A stretch of 64,000 nucleotides of DNA from an uncultured beta proteobacterium (GTDB lineage Bacteria > Pseudomonadota > Gammaproteobacteria > Burkholderiales > Burkholderiaceae_C). The notes under the pieces are model-generated. The model saw nothing but the letters and a program-made list of their open reading frames with translations, was not told the DNA's origin and ran no database searches. The stretch spans positions 43,624-107,623 of the forward strand of contig CAIPZV010000033.1 in the NCBI GenBank assembly GCA_903869595.1, given 5' to 3'. Position numbers and translations under genes: made by a program. Below are positions 1 to 8,816 of the stretch, piece by piece (within the stretch, counting starts at the first letter, position 1; each line of letters begins with the position of its first letter).

Positions 1-718
1 GGCCTTTGATTTGCGTCACCGCCAGCGCCTGCGCGCTGCTTGCGCGTGCTTTGCGCAACAGCGCAGCGCCTTTGCCATAGGGCAGGGTGGTAGAGCCCCA
101 AAACGGATGCAGCATGCCCAGCTGCACTGCATCACTGCTGCGCGCCTTGGCGCTTTGGTCTAACAAGGCAAACGCCAGAAACCACACGTATGCGCAGTAG
201 GTCACCAACATAGACCAAGTCAGCACCCGCGCCATGCCGTGCAGCAGCCCACCGCTGCTGGCCAACAACAAAGCAAAGGCCAGCGACATCAACACCCACA
301 CCGGCCTGCGCCCCGCCCAGGATTGCGGGTGGCGCCGCACATACACCAGCGCCCACCAGGCCACCACCATAAACACGCCGTAGCTGAATAAAGAAACTTC
401 CCAGGCCGGTACGTCCCGCACCTGCTCTTGCGCCATGACCTTGGCGACATCACTATTGAAGTAATTGGACGAACTGGCGATGCGGTACACCCCCAGCGCC
501 TGGGTAAATACCAGCAGCGTCCAATCTTGGTAGCGCGGCACATAGGCAAAGGCAAACGCTAAGCCCAGCAGCAAGAGTGCCTTAGCGATGTCCGCGCTCT
601 CGATACTGAAGAGCAATACTGCCAGCACAAACAGCAGCGCCCGCCCACGCCAACCCTGCAAACCCGCGATGATTTTTTCGTTCTTGTCCAAGGACGAGAA
701 CTGTTCCAACAAATACAT
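1..718 (-). CDS. Polytopic membrane protein, 3' end beyond window
   Basis: Reading from the ATG whose complement lies at 716-718, an open frame runs for 239 codons to the window edge, so the C-terminus is missing. The translation begins MYLLEQFSSLDKNEK and holds about five hydrophobic segments rich in Leu, Ala and Val. It ends near the edge with a conserved-looking cytoplasmic stretch containing LHPFWGSTTLPYGKGAA. I do not recognise a named family; this tail is reminiscent of uncharacterised membrane proteins linked to exopolysaccharide loci, which is only an impression. No strong ribosome binding site precedes the ATG. The preceding 300 bases are non-coding and partly AT-rich. Confidence 0.6.
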   Translation of the reverse strand, partial: MYLLEQFSSLDKNEKIIAGLQGWRGRALLFVLAVLLFSIESADIAKALLLLGLAFAFAYVPRYQDWTLLVFTQALGVYRIASSSNYFNSDVAKVMAQEQVRDVPAWEVSLFSYGVFMVVAWWALVYVRRHPQSWAGRRPVWVLMSLAFALLLASSGGLLHGMARVLTWSMLVTYCAYVWFLAFALLDQSAKARSSDAVQLGMLHPFWGSTTLPYGKGAALLRKARASSAQALAVTQIKG

Positions 719-1037
719 TATTTTTTAAGCGGCTGAAGTAGCCGTGTTTGAACGCATCACATCACCAGGCGAGATGGCAGGGCGTGAAATGCGTAAATTG
801 CTGAAATTATTATATTTATTAATTTCAGTTTTGGTGCAGGGGGTCGCTTTGGCGACGTGGCTTGTGTAATCGACCCTGTCTATGTCCAGCGCGTAACCGT
901 TCTAAAAATCGCTTCAATTGAAGCTCAATTTGCTTCAATAATGAACATCGTACTTTTAGTTCAACACGGTTTCGTTAGTTGCTGACCATCAGTCAAGCGC
1001 ATTTCAGTTGCGCCAATGCGCTACTTCAAGCCCGCAC
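719..1037. other. Intergenic region with AT-rich stretch and palindrome
   Basis: No gene is supported here. An AT-rich patch lies around 795-835. A perfect 14-base palindrome GCTTCAATTGAAGC sits at 911-924, and its half-site TGCTTCAAT recurs at about 930-938. It lies upstream of the membrane protein ending at 718 and just downstream of the DMT transporter stop, so it most likely serves as the promoter/operator region of the former. The regulator is unknown. Confidence 0.4.
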
Positions 1038-1955
1038 TTATCCTTCTGGCTCTGCAACAGGTTTACGCCGATTCACCAGCGAAATCCCCACAAACACCAT
1101 CCCCAATGCGCCTAGCAATGACACGGTAATTTCTTCCCCCAACCAAACCGCGCCAAATAGCAGCGCAAACAGCGGGGTGGAAAAGGCGAATGCGCCAATT
1201 TTGCTGGCCTGGTAGCGGCTGAGCAGCCACATCCAGGACAGGTAGCTGGCAAAGGCGCCGACCAGGGTTTGCAGGAGCAGGGAGCCCATGGCGAAGTGGC
1301 TGAATTGCCAGGGCCAGGACCAGGTTTCGCCCAGGTTCCAGGACAGCAGCGGCAACACCACCGCGCTGGCCGCTACTTGGTAGAACAGCATTTTTTCAGC
1401 GCCCACGCGGCTGAGCACGGTGGTGCGTATGGTGACGGTGGTCAGCGCCCAGGCGATGCCGCCGCCCACACCCAGCAAATCGCCCCAGTGTTGCAGCGGC
1501 GTCTGGCCGCCGATAAAGCCTTCGCGCAGCGTGAATGCCACCGCGCAAAACGCCACCAACAGGCCCAGCCATTGCACCGCACGCAAGCGCTCAGACGCGA
1601 CAAACCAATGCAGCACCAGCGCGGCCCACAGGGGCGAGGTGTACAAAAACACCGTCAGGCGCGAAGCGGCGCTGTATTGCAAGCCACTGAACAAGCAGAA
1701 AAATTCCATGGAGAACAAAAAGCCTGCCAAGAGGCCCGGCCACAAACTGCCGTCGCGCTCAAACAGCGCAATACCGCGCCAGCGGCACCACAGCCACAAG
1801 ACCACGGTGGTGCCCACAAAGCGCACACCGGCTTGAAACACCGGTGGCAAGTCGGCCAGCGTGGCTTTGACCAGCACTTGCTGAAAGCCCCAAAACGCGC
1901 AGCACACGATCAAGAGGCCGATGGCAAAGGCGTCCAGGTGTTCCTTGCGGTCCAT
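1038..1955 (-). CDS. EamA/DMT-family transporter
   Basis: 305 residues starting at MDRKEHLDAFAIG. The longer open frame begins 39 codons upstream inside the flavin reductase gene, so this internal ATG, which leaves 25 bases to that gene, is preferred. The protein has about ten hydrophobic helices arranged as two EamA repeats (roughly residues 10-140 and 155-290), the normal length and organisation of RhaT/YdcZ-like drug/metabolite exporters in the inner membrane. The substrate cannot be told from the sequence. It is the last gene of a minus-strand run following the aap transporter and the flavin reductase, so it may export an amino-acid-like compound; that is inference. Confidence 0.85.
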   Translation of the reverse strand: MDRKEHLDAFAIGLLIVCCAFWGFQQVLVKATLADLPPVFQAGVRFVGTTVVLWLWCRWRGIALFERDGSLWPGLLAGFLFSMEFFCLFSGLQYSAASRLTVFLYTSPLWAALVLHWFVASERLRAVQWLGLLVAFCAVAFTLREGFIGGQTPLQHWGDLLGVGGGIAWALTTVTIRTTVLSRVGAEKMLFYQVAASAVVLPLLSWNLGETWSWPWQFSHFAMGSLLLQTLVGAFASYLSWMWLLSRYQASKIGAFAFSTPLFALLFGAVWLGEEITVSLLGALGMVFVGISLVNRRKPVAEPEG

Positions 1956-1980
1956 AGCGCGGGAAAAAAAGTGAAGTTGC

Positions 1981-2514
1981 TCAGCGCAATCCGCTACTAA
2001 AAAACTGGCTGGCGTGGTAGACCAGTGGCACGGCGGCATCGCGGTGGGTGCAGCGCTCGACCTCGCCCACAAAAATCACATGGTCGCCTTCGGCATAGCG
2101 GCTGCGGTTAAAGCAGGTAAAGGTGGCAACTGCGCCGTCGATCAAAGGCAGTGCGTAATCGCCCTCGTGCCAGGCCACGCTGGCAAAGCGGTCTATGTCT
2201 TTGGTGGCAAATTGCGTGGCCAGGGCTTGATGCTCAGCGCCCAATACGTTGATGGCGTAGTGGCTGCAACTGCGCAGCACGGCCATCGATGCCGAGCGCA
2301 GGCCCAGGCTCCAGAGCACCAAAGGCGGGTCGAGCGAGACTGCGTTAAACGAGTTCACCGTCAGGCCCACCAGTGCGCCGCTATCGCTGCGCGCAGTCAC
2401 CACGGTTACGCCTGTGGCAAATTGGCCCAGGGCTTGGCGAAACTCGGTTTGGCTGAAGGTGGGCGCGCTGGCAGTGGATGCGGCAAGGTCCTCGGTGCGG
2501 GGGATGTGGTTCAA
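1981..2514 (-). CDS. Flavin reductase family protein (FMN-binding split barrel)
   Basis: 177 residues. The core starts at FRQALGQFATGVTVVTA, the typical opening of HpaC/flavin reductase-like proteins, followed by the FMN-binding segment GLTVNSFNAVSLDPPLVLW and a C-terminal half with DHVIFVGEVE. Such proteins supply reduced FMN or FAD to two-component monooxygenases. The only upstream start is a TTG one base after the aapP stop, so translation is probably coupled to the transporter operon. No partner monooxygenase is adjacent, so its client is unknown. It could alternatively act alone as an NAD(P)H:flavin oxidoreductase. Confidence 0.85.
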   Translation of the reverse strand: MNHIPRTEDLAASTASAPTFSQTEFRQALGQFATGVTVVTARSDSGALVGLTVNSFNAVSLDPPLVLWSLGLRSASMAVLRSCSHYAINVLGAEHQALATQFATKDIDRFASVAWHEGDYALPLIDGAVATFTCFNRSRYAEGDHVIFVGEVERCTHRDAAVPLVYHASQFFSSGLR

Positions 2515-2515
2515 A

Positions 2516-3259
2516 TCAATGGCCTAGTATTTTGGACAGGAAGTCGCGGCTGCGCTCACTTTGCGGGTTGTTGAAAAACGCCTCGGGCGTGTTTTGTTCC
2601 ACGATCTGCCCCTCGTCCATAAAGATGACTCGGTCGGCCACGGCCTTGGCAAAACCCATTTCATGCGTCACGCACACCATGGTGATGCCTTGCTCGGCCA
2701 TCTCGATCATCACATCGAGCACTTCTTTGATCATCTCGGGGTCCAGCGCCGAGGTCGGCTCGTCGAACAGCATGATTTTAGGCGTCAGGCACAAAGCACG
2801 CGCAATCGCCACCCTTTGCTGCTGTCCGCCACTCAGTTGCAGCGGGTATTTAAGCGCCTGCTCGGCAATACGCACGCGGCGCAATTGCTCCATGGCTTTT
2901 TCTTCGGCTTCTTTTTTGGGCATGCGGCCCACCCACATGGGCGATAGCGTCAGGTTCTCCAGCACCGTGAGGTGTGGAAACAAATTGAACTGCTGAAACA
3001 CCATGCCCACTTTTTTGCGCACATCGTCAATCGCCTTCAGGTCGTCGGTGATCTCCACGCCATCCACCACTAGTCGGCCTTGCTGGTGTTCTTCCAAGCG
3101 GTTAATGCAGCGTATCAGTGTGGATTTGCCCGAGCCTGAGGGCCCGCACACCACGATGCGCTCGCCCGCGCCCACTTGCAAGTCGATGTCACGCAGCACA
3201 TGGAAGTTGTTGCCATACCATTTGTTGACTTTGTCGAAGGTGATGATGGGCTCGGTCAT
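2516..3259 (-). CDS. aapP: General L-amino-acid ABC transporter, ATP-binding subunit
   Basis: 247 residues from [16 protein letters not shown]; an open frame extending 25 codons upstream would enter aapM. Walker [10 protein letters not shown] is at 39-47, followed by the Q-loop, the LSGGQQQR signature, Walker B with DEPTSALDP, and the H-loop in CVTHEMGFA. This is the polar-amino-acid uptake ATPase type. It energises AapQM at the inner membrane. Order aapJ-Q-M-P on one strand with short gaps matches the canonical operon, and the subunit lengths fit. The neighbouring TTG-started flavin reductase begins directly after its stop. Confidence 0.93.
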   Translation of the reverse strand: MTEPIITFDKVNKWYGNNFHVLRDIDLQVGAGERIVVCGPSGSGKSTLIRCINRLEEHQQGRLVVDGVEITDDLKAIDDVRKKVGMVFQQFNLFPHLTVLENLTLSPMWVGRMPKKEAEEKAMEQLRRVRIAEQALKYPLQLSGGQQQRVAIARALCLTPKIMLFDEPTSALDPEMIKEVLDVMIEMAEQGITMVCVTHEMGFAKAVADRVIFMDEGQIVEQNTPEAFFNNPQSERSRDFLSKILGH

Positions 3260-3267
3260 GGCTGTCC

Positions 3268-4362
3268 TTAACGCTGTTTGCTTTTGTTCACTTGCGCTTC
3301 TATCCATTGGCTGTAGAGCGACATCGAATAACAAAATACAAAATAAATCAGGGCGATAAATAAGTAACCTTCGATACGGAAGGGGCGCCAGTCGGCTTCA
3401 GAATTCATGGCCATGCCCATGGCGCCGGTCAGTTCGTAAAGGCTCACGATAGCCACCAGCGAAGTGTCTTTGAACGTAGAAATAAAGTTGTTCATAATGC
3501 CCGGCACCACCATGGCCAGCGCTTGGGGCAGCACAATCATGCGCTGGGTTTGCCAGTAGCTCAGCCCCAGCGTAGCGGCTGCTTCCATCTGGCCTTTAGG
3601 TATGGCTTGCAAGCCGCCGCGAATCACCTCGGCCATATAGGCAGCTGCAAACAAGGTGATGCCTGCCAGTACGCGGATCAGCACGTCGATGTTGAAGCCT
3701 TGCGGCATCAAAAGCGGAAACATGAAAGAGGCCATAAACAGCACCGAGATCAGCGGTACGCCGCGAATCAACTCCACATACACGGTACACAGGCTGCGGA
3801 TCGCCGGCATGCCCGAGCGCCGCCCCAGCGCGATGCACACCGCAATCGGGAAAGCCATCACCATCGATAGCGAGGCCAACAAAATGGTCAGCGGCAAACC
3901 GCTCCACAAATCGGTTTCGACAAAGCGCAGACCAGCAAAGCCGCCGCGCATCATGGCCAGATACAGCACCAGCACGCCCACCCATAAAGCCGCCAGCCAA
4001 GGCCGCCAAAAAGCGCGGGTGCAACTAGCCAGAATCAGGCCCAACAACATGGTGGTACACAGCAATGCGCGCCAGTGTTCTTCATGCGGGTAGCGGCCAA
4101 ACAAAATAAAGCGAAACTTCTCGCGTACCACCGCCCAGCAAGCGCCGCTGGCCGCATGGCAGGTTTCGTAGTTGCCGTACCAGACGGCATTGGTAATAGC
4201 CCACTGAAACAGACGCGGCATCAGCCACACCAAAATCAGCCCGATCAGCAGCGTGCCGGTGCTGGTCTTCCAGTCGTGGAATAAATTGGCTTTGCACCAG
4301 GCCACCGGCCCGCTGTTGGACTGCGGGGCGGGGCGGGGGGCTATGGCGTTAAAGGTGGACAT
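3268..4362 (-). CDS. aapM: General L-amino-acid ABC transporter permease
   Basis: 364 residues starting [14 protein letters not shown] hydrophilic N-terminus is followed by about eight membrane segments. The permease core contains the EAA loop region [20 protein letters not shown], which contacts the ATPase. The C-terminus has the usual [18 protein letters not shown] stretch seen in AapM/GltJ-type subunits. It pairs with AapQ to form the heterodimeric channel. The gap to aapP is 8 bases, so the two are co-translated. The gap to aapQ is 13 bases. Confidence 0.92.
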   Translation of the reverse strand: MSTFNAIAPRPAPQSNSGPVAWCKANLFHDWKTSTGTLLIGLILVWLMPRLFQWAITNAVWYGNYETCHAASGACWAVVREKFRFILFGRYPHEEHWRALLCTTMLLGLILASCTRAFWRPWLAALWVGVLVLYLAMMRGGFAGLRFVETDLWSGLPLTILLASLSMVMAFPIAVCIALGRRSGMPAIRSLCTVYVELIRGVPLISVLFMASFMFPLLMPQGFNIDVLIRVLAGITLFAAAYMAEVIRGGLQAIPKGQMEAAATLGLSYWQTQRMIVLPQALAMVVPGIMNNFISTFKDTSLVAIVSLYELTGAMGMAMNSEADWRPFRIEGYLFIALIYFVFCYSMSLYSQWIEAQVNKSKQR

Positions 4363-4375
4363 GGGTGCTTTGTCC

Positions 4376-5554
4376 TTAACGCTCTTTGATCGCAGCGCGC
4401 GCGTTGTACCAGTTCATGAGCAAGGAGGTGAGCAGCGAAGTGCTCAGGTACACCAGCATGATGAGCGCAATACATTCCACCGCGCGGCCAGTCTGGTTGA
4501 TGGCGGTGTTGGCAATCGAGACCACATCGGGGTAGCCAATCGCCACGGCCAGCGAAGAATTTTTGGTCAGGTTCAGATACTGGTTGGTCATGGGCGGGAT
4601 GATGACGCGCAGGGCTTGGGGCAACATCACCAGCCGCATGCTCTGGCCTTGCGACAAGCCCAACGCGCAGGCCGCTTCAGCCTGCCCTAGCGACACTGAC
4701 TGAATGCCGCCGCGCACCACTTCGGCTACAAAGGCGGCGGTGTAAATCGTCAGGCCCACCAGCAGGGCCAAAAATTCGGGGGTCAGCGCGCCACCGTTTT
4801 CAATCGCGAATTCGCCTTTCATCGGCGCATTGATCTCGGTAGGTGCGCCGCCCAGCAACCAGCCGACGAAGGCGCCTATAAATACCCAGACCAGCGGCGC
4901 CCAAAACATGCTCTGTGGCTGACCCGTTGCTTCAAAACGCCGCCGCGCGCGGCCACGCCAAAGCCAGGCTGCGCACACACCTGCCAGCAGCCCCCAAGCC
5001 ACCCAGGCATGGCCGCTGGCCCATACCGGGATCGGAAAGTTCAGCCCGCCTTTGCTCAGGAACAAAGGCCCCAACGTCCAGGCCTCCGTGGCATCAGGCA
5101 GCACTTCGGTAAAAAACAGATACCACATCAAGAGTTGCAGCAGCAGCGGGATATTGCGGAAGATCTCGACATAAATGCGGCATAGTCCGCGCACCAAAGC
5201 ATTGCGCGAAAAGCGCCCTATGCCCAGCAGCGTGCCCAGTAAGGTGGTGAGCACAATGCCCAAAATAGCAACGCGCAAGGTGTTGGTGACGCCGACCAGA
5301 TAGGCCTGCAAATACGACTCGCTTGAGTCAAAGGTATAGAGGCTCTCGCCGATATCAAAACCCGCCGTCCCCAGCAAAAAGCCAAAACCACTTTGGATGC
5401 CGCGCTGGCGCATATTGGTGGCAGTGTTGTGCGCCAAAAACCAAACGATGAGCGCGATCACACCCACTGCCAGCACCTGGTAGACCAGCGCGCGAAAGGC
5501 CTGACTGCGCCAAGACCAGCGGTTTTTTGCGGGAGGTGTAGGTGCTGCGCTCAT
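4376..5554 (-). CDS. aapQ: General L-amino-acid ABC transporter permease
   Basis: 392 residues starting MSAAPTPPAKNRWSWRSQ. It has the AapQ-like large periplasmic insertion between the first and later membrane helices and the HisM-type permease core. Diagnostic stretches are FRNIPLLLQLLMWY and the EAA-like loop SVSLGQAEAACALGLSQGQ. It forms the transmembrane channel with AapM. The gene lies 114 bases after aapJ, and that gap contains a strong hairpin, so the permeases are probably expressed at a lower level than the binding protein. Confidence 0.92.
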   Translation of the reverse strand: MSAAPTPPAKNRWSWRSQAFRALVYQVLAVGVIALIVWFLAHNTATNMRQRGIQSGFGFLLGTAGFDIGESLYTFDSSESYLQAYLVGVTNTLRVAILGIVLTTLLGTLLGIGRFSRNALVRGLCRIYVEIFRNIPLLLQLLMWYLFFTEVLPDATEAWTLGPLFLSKGGLNFPIPVWASGHAWVAWGLLAGVCAAWLWRGRARRRFEATGQPQSMFWAPLVWVFIGAFVGWLLGGAPTEINAPMKGEFAIENGGALTPEFLALLVGLTIYTAAFVAEVVRGGIQSVSLGQAEAACALGLSQGQSMRLVMLPQALRVIIPPMTNQYLNLTKNSSLAVAIGYPDVVSIANTAINQTGRAVECIALIMLVYLSTSLLTSLLMNWYNARAAIKER

Positions 5555-5603
5555 AAAAACTGCGTTACTGCTGAGGTAGTTTTACAAGCGCCTGCTACAG
5601 AAA

Positions 5604-5634
5604 AGGGCAGTGCAACGCGTTGTGCAACTGCCCT
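5604..5634 (-). terminator. Intercistronic hairpin between aapJ and aapQ
   Basis: Outer arms AGGGCAGT (5604-5611) and ACTGCCCT (5627-5634) are exact reverse complements and enclose a second palindromic core CAACGCGTTG. In the minus-strand transcript the hairpin follows the aapJ stop and is followed by TTTCTG rather than a long T run. It is therefore likely a partial terminator or mRNA-stabilising structure that raises the ratio of binding protein to permease, as is common in binding-protein-dependent ABC operons. Confidence 0.6.
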
Positions 5635-5668
5635 AGTGTCTGCGTCAGGCCACTTGCGGCCCGCTGGC

Positions 5669-6703
5669 TTAGCGGATAGGCGGTGCGTACTGGATGCCGC
5701 CTTTGTTCCATAAATTGTTCAGGCCGCGTGGCAATTGCAGGGCTGATTTAGGACCGACATTGCGCTCAAAAATCTCGCCGTAGTTGCCAGTGGCTTTGAT
5801 GGCATTGGCCAGCCAATCTTTCTCCAGACCCAGTAGTTTGCCGGTGTCTTCGGTGGTTCCCAAAATGCGTCCGACGATGGGGTCTTTGCTATTGGCCTTC
5901 AGGTCGTCTAGGGTGGCTTGCGTGATACCGTTTTCTTCGGCTTCCAGCAGGCCGTAAACCGTCCACCTGACGATGGCCGTCCACTCGTCATCACCACGGC
6001 GCACCATCGGGCCCAAGGGCTCTTTGGAAATCAGCTCAGGCAGGATCATGTGGTCGGCAGGATTCTTGGCGGACTTGTTACGCACCGAAGCCAGGCCGGA
6101 TGCGTCGGTGGTGTAGGCGATACAACGGCCTGAAAAGTAAGCGCCTTCCACGGCATCGAGCTTTTCGAACACCACGGGTTTGATGTTCAAGGCATTGGCT
6201 TTAGAGAAGTCGGTCAAGTTTTTCTCGGTGGTAGTGCCGGATTGAACGCACACCGTCTGGCCTTTGAGTTGCTTGGCGCTCTTGATCTTGCTCTTGACCG
6301 GCACCATAAAGCCTTGGCCGTCGTAATAGACCACGGCGGTTTGGCTCAGGCCGATGGAAGCATCCCGGGTCAGGGTGAAGGTGGTGTTGCGCGAGAGCAC
6401 ATCGACTTCGCCAGACTGCACGGCGGCAAAACGGGCTTGGGCGGTCAGCGGTACGAATTTGACTTTTTCCGGGTCGCCCAAAGTGGCGGCGGCTACGGCG
6501 CGGCAGATATCCACGTCAATGCCGGACCACTTTCCATTGGAATCGGCTGCGCTAAAACCGGCTAGGCCGGTATGTACGCCGCAAATGACTTGGCCGCGGG
6601 CCTTGACGGCATCTAGGGTTTTCCCTGCGTGGGCAGGTGCGCTAGCCAGTACAGCTGCAAGCGAAAGGATGGCGCTAAGGCCGTGAACGGGTTTGAATCT
6701 CAT
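5669..6703 (-). CDS. aapJ: General L-amino-acid ABC transporter, periplasmic binding protein
   Basis: 344 residues from MRFKPVHGLSAILSLA; this ATG is preceded by GGAG at 12 bases, and a signal peptide ending near APAHA (about residue 27) follows immediately, so the longer 397-codon frame is rejected. The mature protein opens with KTLDAVKARGQVICGVHTGL and contains GKWSGIDVDICRAVAAATLG, classic for the AapJ/BztA family (SBP_bac_3 fold). It captures L-amino acids in the periplasm and delivers them to AapQMP. It is the first gene of the operon; the promoter should lie in 6704-6974, which is shared with the divergent ligase gene. Confidence 0.94.
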   Translation of the reverse strand: MRFKPVHGLSAILSLAAVLASAPAHAGKTLDAVKARGQVICGVHTGLAGFSAADSNGKWSGIDVDICRAVAAATLGDPEKVKFVPLTAQARFAAVQSGEVDVLSRNTTFTLTRDASIGLSQTAVVYYDGQGFMVPVKSKIKSAKQLKGQTVCVQSGTTTEKNLTDFSKANALNIKPVVFEKLDAVEGAYFSGRCIAYTTDASGLASVRNKSAKNPADHMILPELISKEPLGPMVRRGDDEWTAIVRWTVYGLLEAEENGITQATLDDLKANSKDPIVGRILGTTEDTGKLLGLEKDWLANAIKATGNYGEIFERNVGPKSALQLPRGLNNLWNKGGIQYAPPIR

Positions 6704-6974
6704 AATGAACACTCCAAAAAACGGGGGATGCTCCAGGGTTGTGGGCCTGACAGCGATAAGGAAGCGGAGCCGCCATTGTGCCCCACGGCGCGAATATAAC
6801 TTTACAAAGTGGCGCTGGGAAGAATAAGGTAATTCTGAGGTCGCAGCGTCTGGCCGTCCCAAGCGTGACAGCGCGCGTTGCCATGCTGCGCTGCGCCGCT
6901 TATCTTCAGCCTATCTCCACAGCCGCACAAGGTCTGCGCCACAATGAAGCAAGCACGCAATAAAAGGGACAAGC

Positions 6975-8705
6975 ATGGCAGATTCAGTTGACAAAGCACA
7001 TTACCGCTTCTGGCCCAAACGCCTGCCCAAAAACATCACCCCGCCGCAAACCGCTTTATGGGACAACCTGGCCACCAGCGCGCGGCGCTATCCCGGCAAA
7101 ACTGCGATTAACTTCTTTGGCCGGCAAACCCACTACGTGCAGTTGATGGCGCAGGCCGAGGCTTTCGCCGCTTACTTACATGGCCTGGGGGTCCAGCCTG
7201 GCGACCGGGTAGTGTTGTTGATGCAAAACTGCCCGCAATTAGTCATTGCGCATTTCGGCATCCTGCGCGCCAATGCGGTGGTGGTGCCGGTCAACCCGAT
7301 GAACCGGGCCGAGGAACTCAAGCACTACATCCTCGACCCGGAGGCCAAAGTGGCGGTGACGACTTCTGACCTGGCCGGTGAATTAGTTGCTGCCAGCAAC
7401 GCCCTGCCAGCGGGCCAAGGCTTGGCGCATGTGGTGGTCAGCCATTTCGCCGATGCCTTTGACCCGGCACAGGGTGACGACGCGCCGCCCGCCGCCTGGG
7501 CCGATTGGTTGCTCACCCGCCATGCCTTGCCCGCGCTGCGTGGTGGCCAGGTGCATGCCTGGGCCGAGGCGCTGGCTTGCAGGGATGCACCGCCTGCGCT
7601 TCAAGTCGGTCCGGACGATTTGGCGGTGTTGCCCTACACCAGCGGCACTACCGGCCTGCCCAAGGGCTGCATGCATACGCATGCCAGCATCATGCACAAC
7701 GCGATTAGCAGCGCCATGTGGGGCAACGGCAGCATGGAAAACACCACCTTGATGGTGGTGCCTATGTTCCACATCACCGGCATGGTCAGCCTAATGCACA
7801 CCAATATTTATTGCGGCGCGACTATGGTGCTGATGCCGCGCTGGGACCGCGAACTGGCCGCGCGCCTGATCGCGCAATGGCGCGTAACGCACTGGACGAA
7901 TATCCCCACCATGGTGATCGACCTGCTGGGTAGCCCGAATGTGAACAGCTTTGATTTGTCCAGCATGGTCTATATAGGTGGCGGTGGCGCGGCCATGCCG
8001 CAAGCCGTGGCGCAGCGTTTGCAAGAGCAATATGGCCTGCGCTATGCCGAAGGCTATGGTCTGACCGAAACCGCAGCGCCTTCGCACAGCAATCCGCCTG
8101 ACGCGCCGAAACAGCAATGCCTGGGTATTCCCTTTATCGGCGTGGATGCACGCGTGGTGGACCCGGATACGCTGCGCGAAATGCCGGTGGGCGAGTCCGG
8201 CGAGATCATCATGCGCGGGCCGCAAATTTTTAAAGGCTATTGGCGCCGACCCGAGGCTACCGCCCAGGCTTTTGTGGAAGTGTACGGCCAGGTGTATTTC
8301 CGCTCGGGCGATTTGGGCCGAGTCGATGAGGACGGATATTTCTTCATGACCGATAGGCTTAAGCGCATGATTAACGCCTCTGGATTTAAGGTGTGGCCTG
8401 CGGAAGTGGAGGCGCTGATGTTTCGCCACCCCGCCATTCAAGAGGCCTGCATCATCGCCACGCACGATGCCTATCGCGGTGAGTCGGTCAAAGCCATGGT
8501 GGTGCTGCGCGGCACGTACAAAGGCCAGGTGCGCGAGCAAGACATCATCGACTGGTGCCGCGAGAATATGGCCGTCTATAAAGTACCGCGCGCCGTCGAG
8601 TTTTTGGACGCACTGCCCAAAAGCGGGGCGGGCAAGGTGATGTGGCGTTTGTTGCAAGAGCAAGAAGCGGCGCGAAGCGCAGCCGGTCAAGCCAATGCGC
8701 CTTAA
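6975..8705 (+). CDS. AMP-binding acyl-CoA synthetase (fatty-acid/aromatic acid ligase type)
   Basis: 576 residues. The adenylation P-loop YTSGTTGLPKG starts at residue 221. The second core motif, GLTETAAPSHSNP, and the A8 hinge region SGDLGRVDEDGYFFMTDRLKRMINASGFKVWPAEVE, read here as separate motifs, are all present. The C-terminal catalytic lysine lies in PKSGAGKVMWR. The enzyme converts a carboxylic acid to its acyl-CoA via acyl-AMP, probably a medium- or long-chain fatty acid, but substrate class is not readable. It is divergent from aapJ and followed by a dispersed repeat and a hydrolase gene. Confidence 0.88.
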   Translation: MADSVDKAHYRFWPKRLPKNITPPQTALWDNLATSARRYPGKTAINFFGRQTHYVQLMAQAEAFAAYLHGLGVQPGDRVVLLMQNCPQLVIAHFGILRANAVVVPVNPMNRAEELKHYILDPEAKVAVTTSDLAGELVAASNALPAGQGLAHVVVSHFADAFDPAQGDDAPPAAWADWLLTRHALPALRGGQVHAWAEALACRDAPPALQVGPDDLAVLPYTSGTTGLPKGCMHTHASIMHNAISSAMWGNGSMENTTLMVVPMFHITGMVSLMHTNIYCGATMVLMPRWDRELAARLIAQWRVTHWTNIPTMVIDLLGSPNVNSFDLSSMVYIGGGGAAMPQAVAQRLQEQYGLRYAEGYGLTETAAPSHSNPPDAPKQQCLGIPFIGVDARVVDPDTLREMPVGESGEIIMRGPQIFKGYWRRPEATAQAFVEVYGQVYFRSGDLGRVDEDGYFFMTDRLKRMINASGFKVWPAEVEALMFRHPAIQEACIIATHDAYRGESVKAMVVLRGTYKGQVREQDIIDWCRENMAVYKVPRAVEFLDALPKSGAGKVMWRLLQEQEAARSAAGQANAP

Positions 8706-8739
8706 GCGATTAGAAAATTTTGATTGGCTACACATCTCT

Positions 8740-8786
8740 ATGGATTGCCACGGCCAACAGCCTCGCAATGACGTGCCGTATGGCAC
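8740..8786. repeat. Dispersed palindromic repeat, partial copy A, plus hairpin
   Basis: Positions 8740-8773 read as a shortened copy of the same repeat seen at 37556-37665, 38831-38922 and 41382-41469: an ATGGATTGCCACGGCC arm followed after a few bases by GCCTCGCAATGACG. It is followed by a small hairpin with arms GTGCC and GGCAC (8773-8786) that may act as the end of the ligase transcript. Only one half of the repeat is kept here. Confidence 0.7.
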
Positions 8787-8816
8787 ATTCTTCACTTATC
8801 AAATCAAATCGCATTT

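Noticed and set aside
7791..8795. 334-codon open frame on the minus strand
   Set aside because: It lies fully antisense to the acyl-CoA ligase, is His/Arg-rich without domains, and arises from high-GC codon bias.
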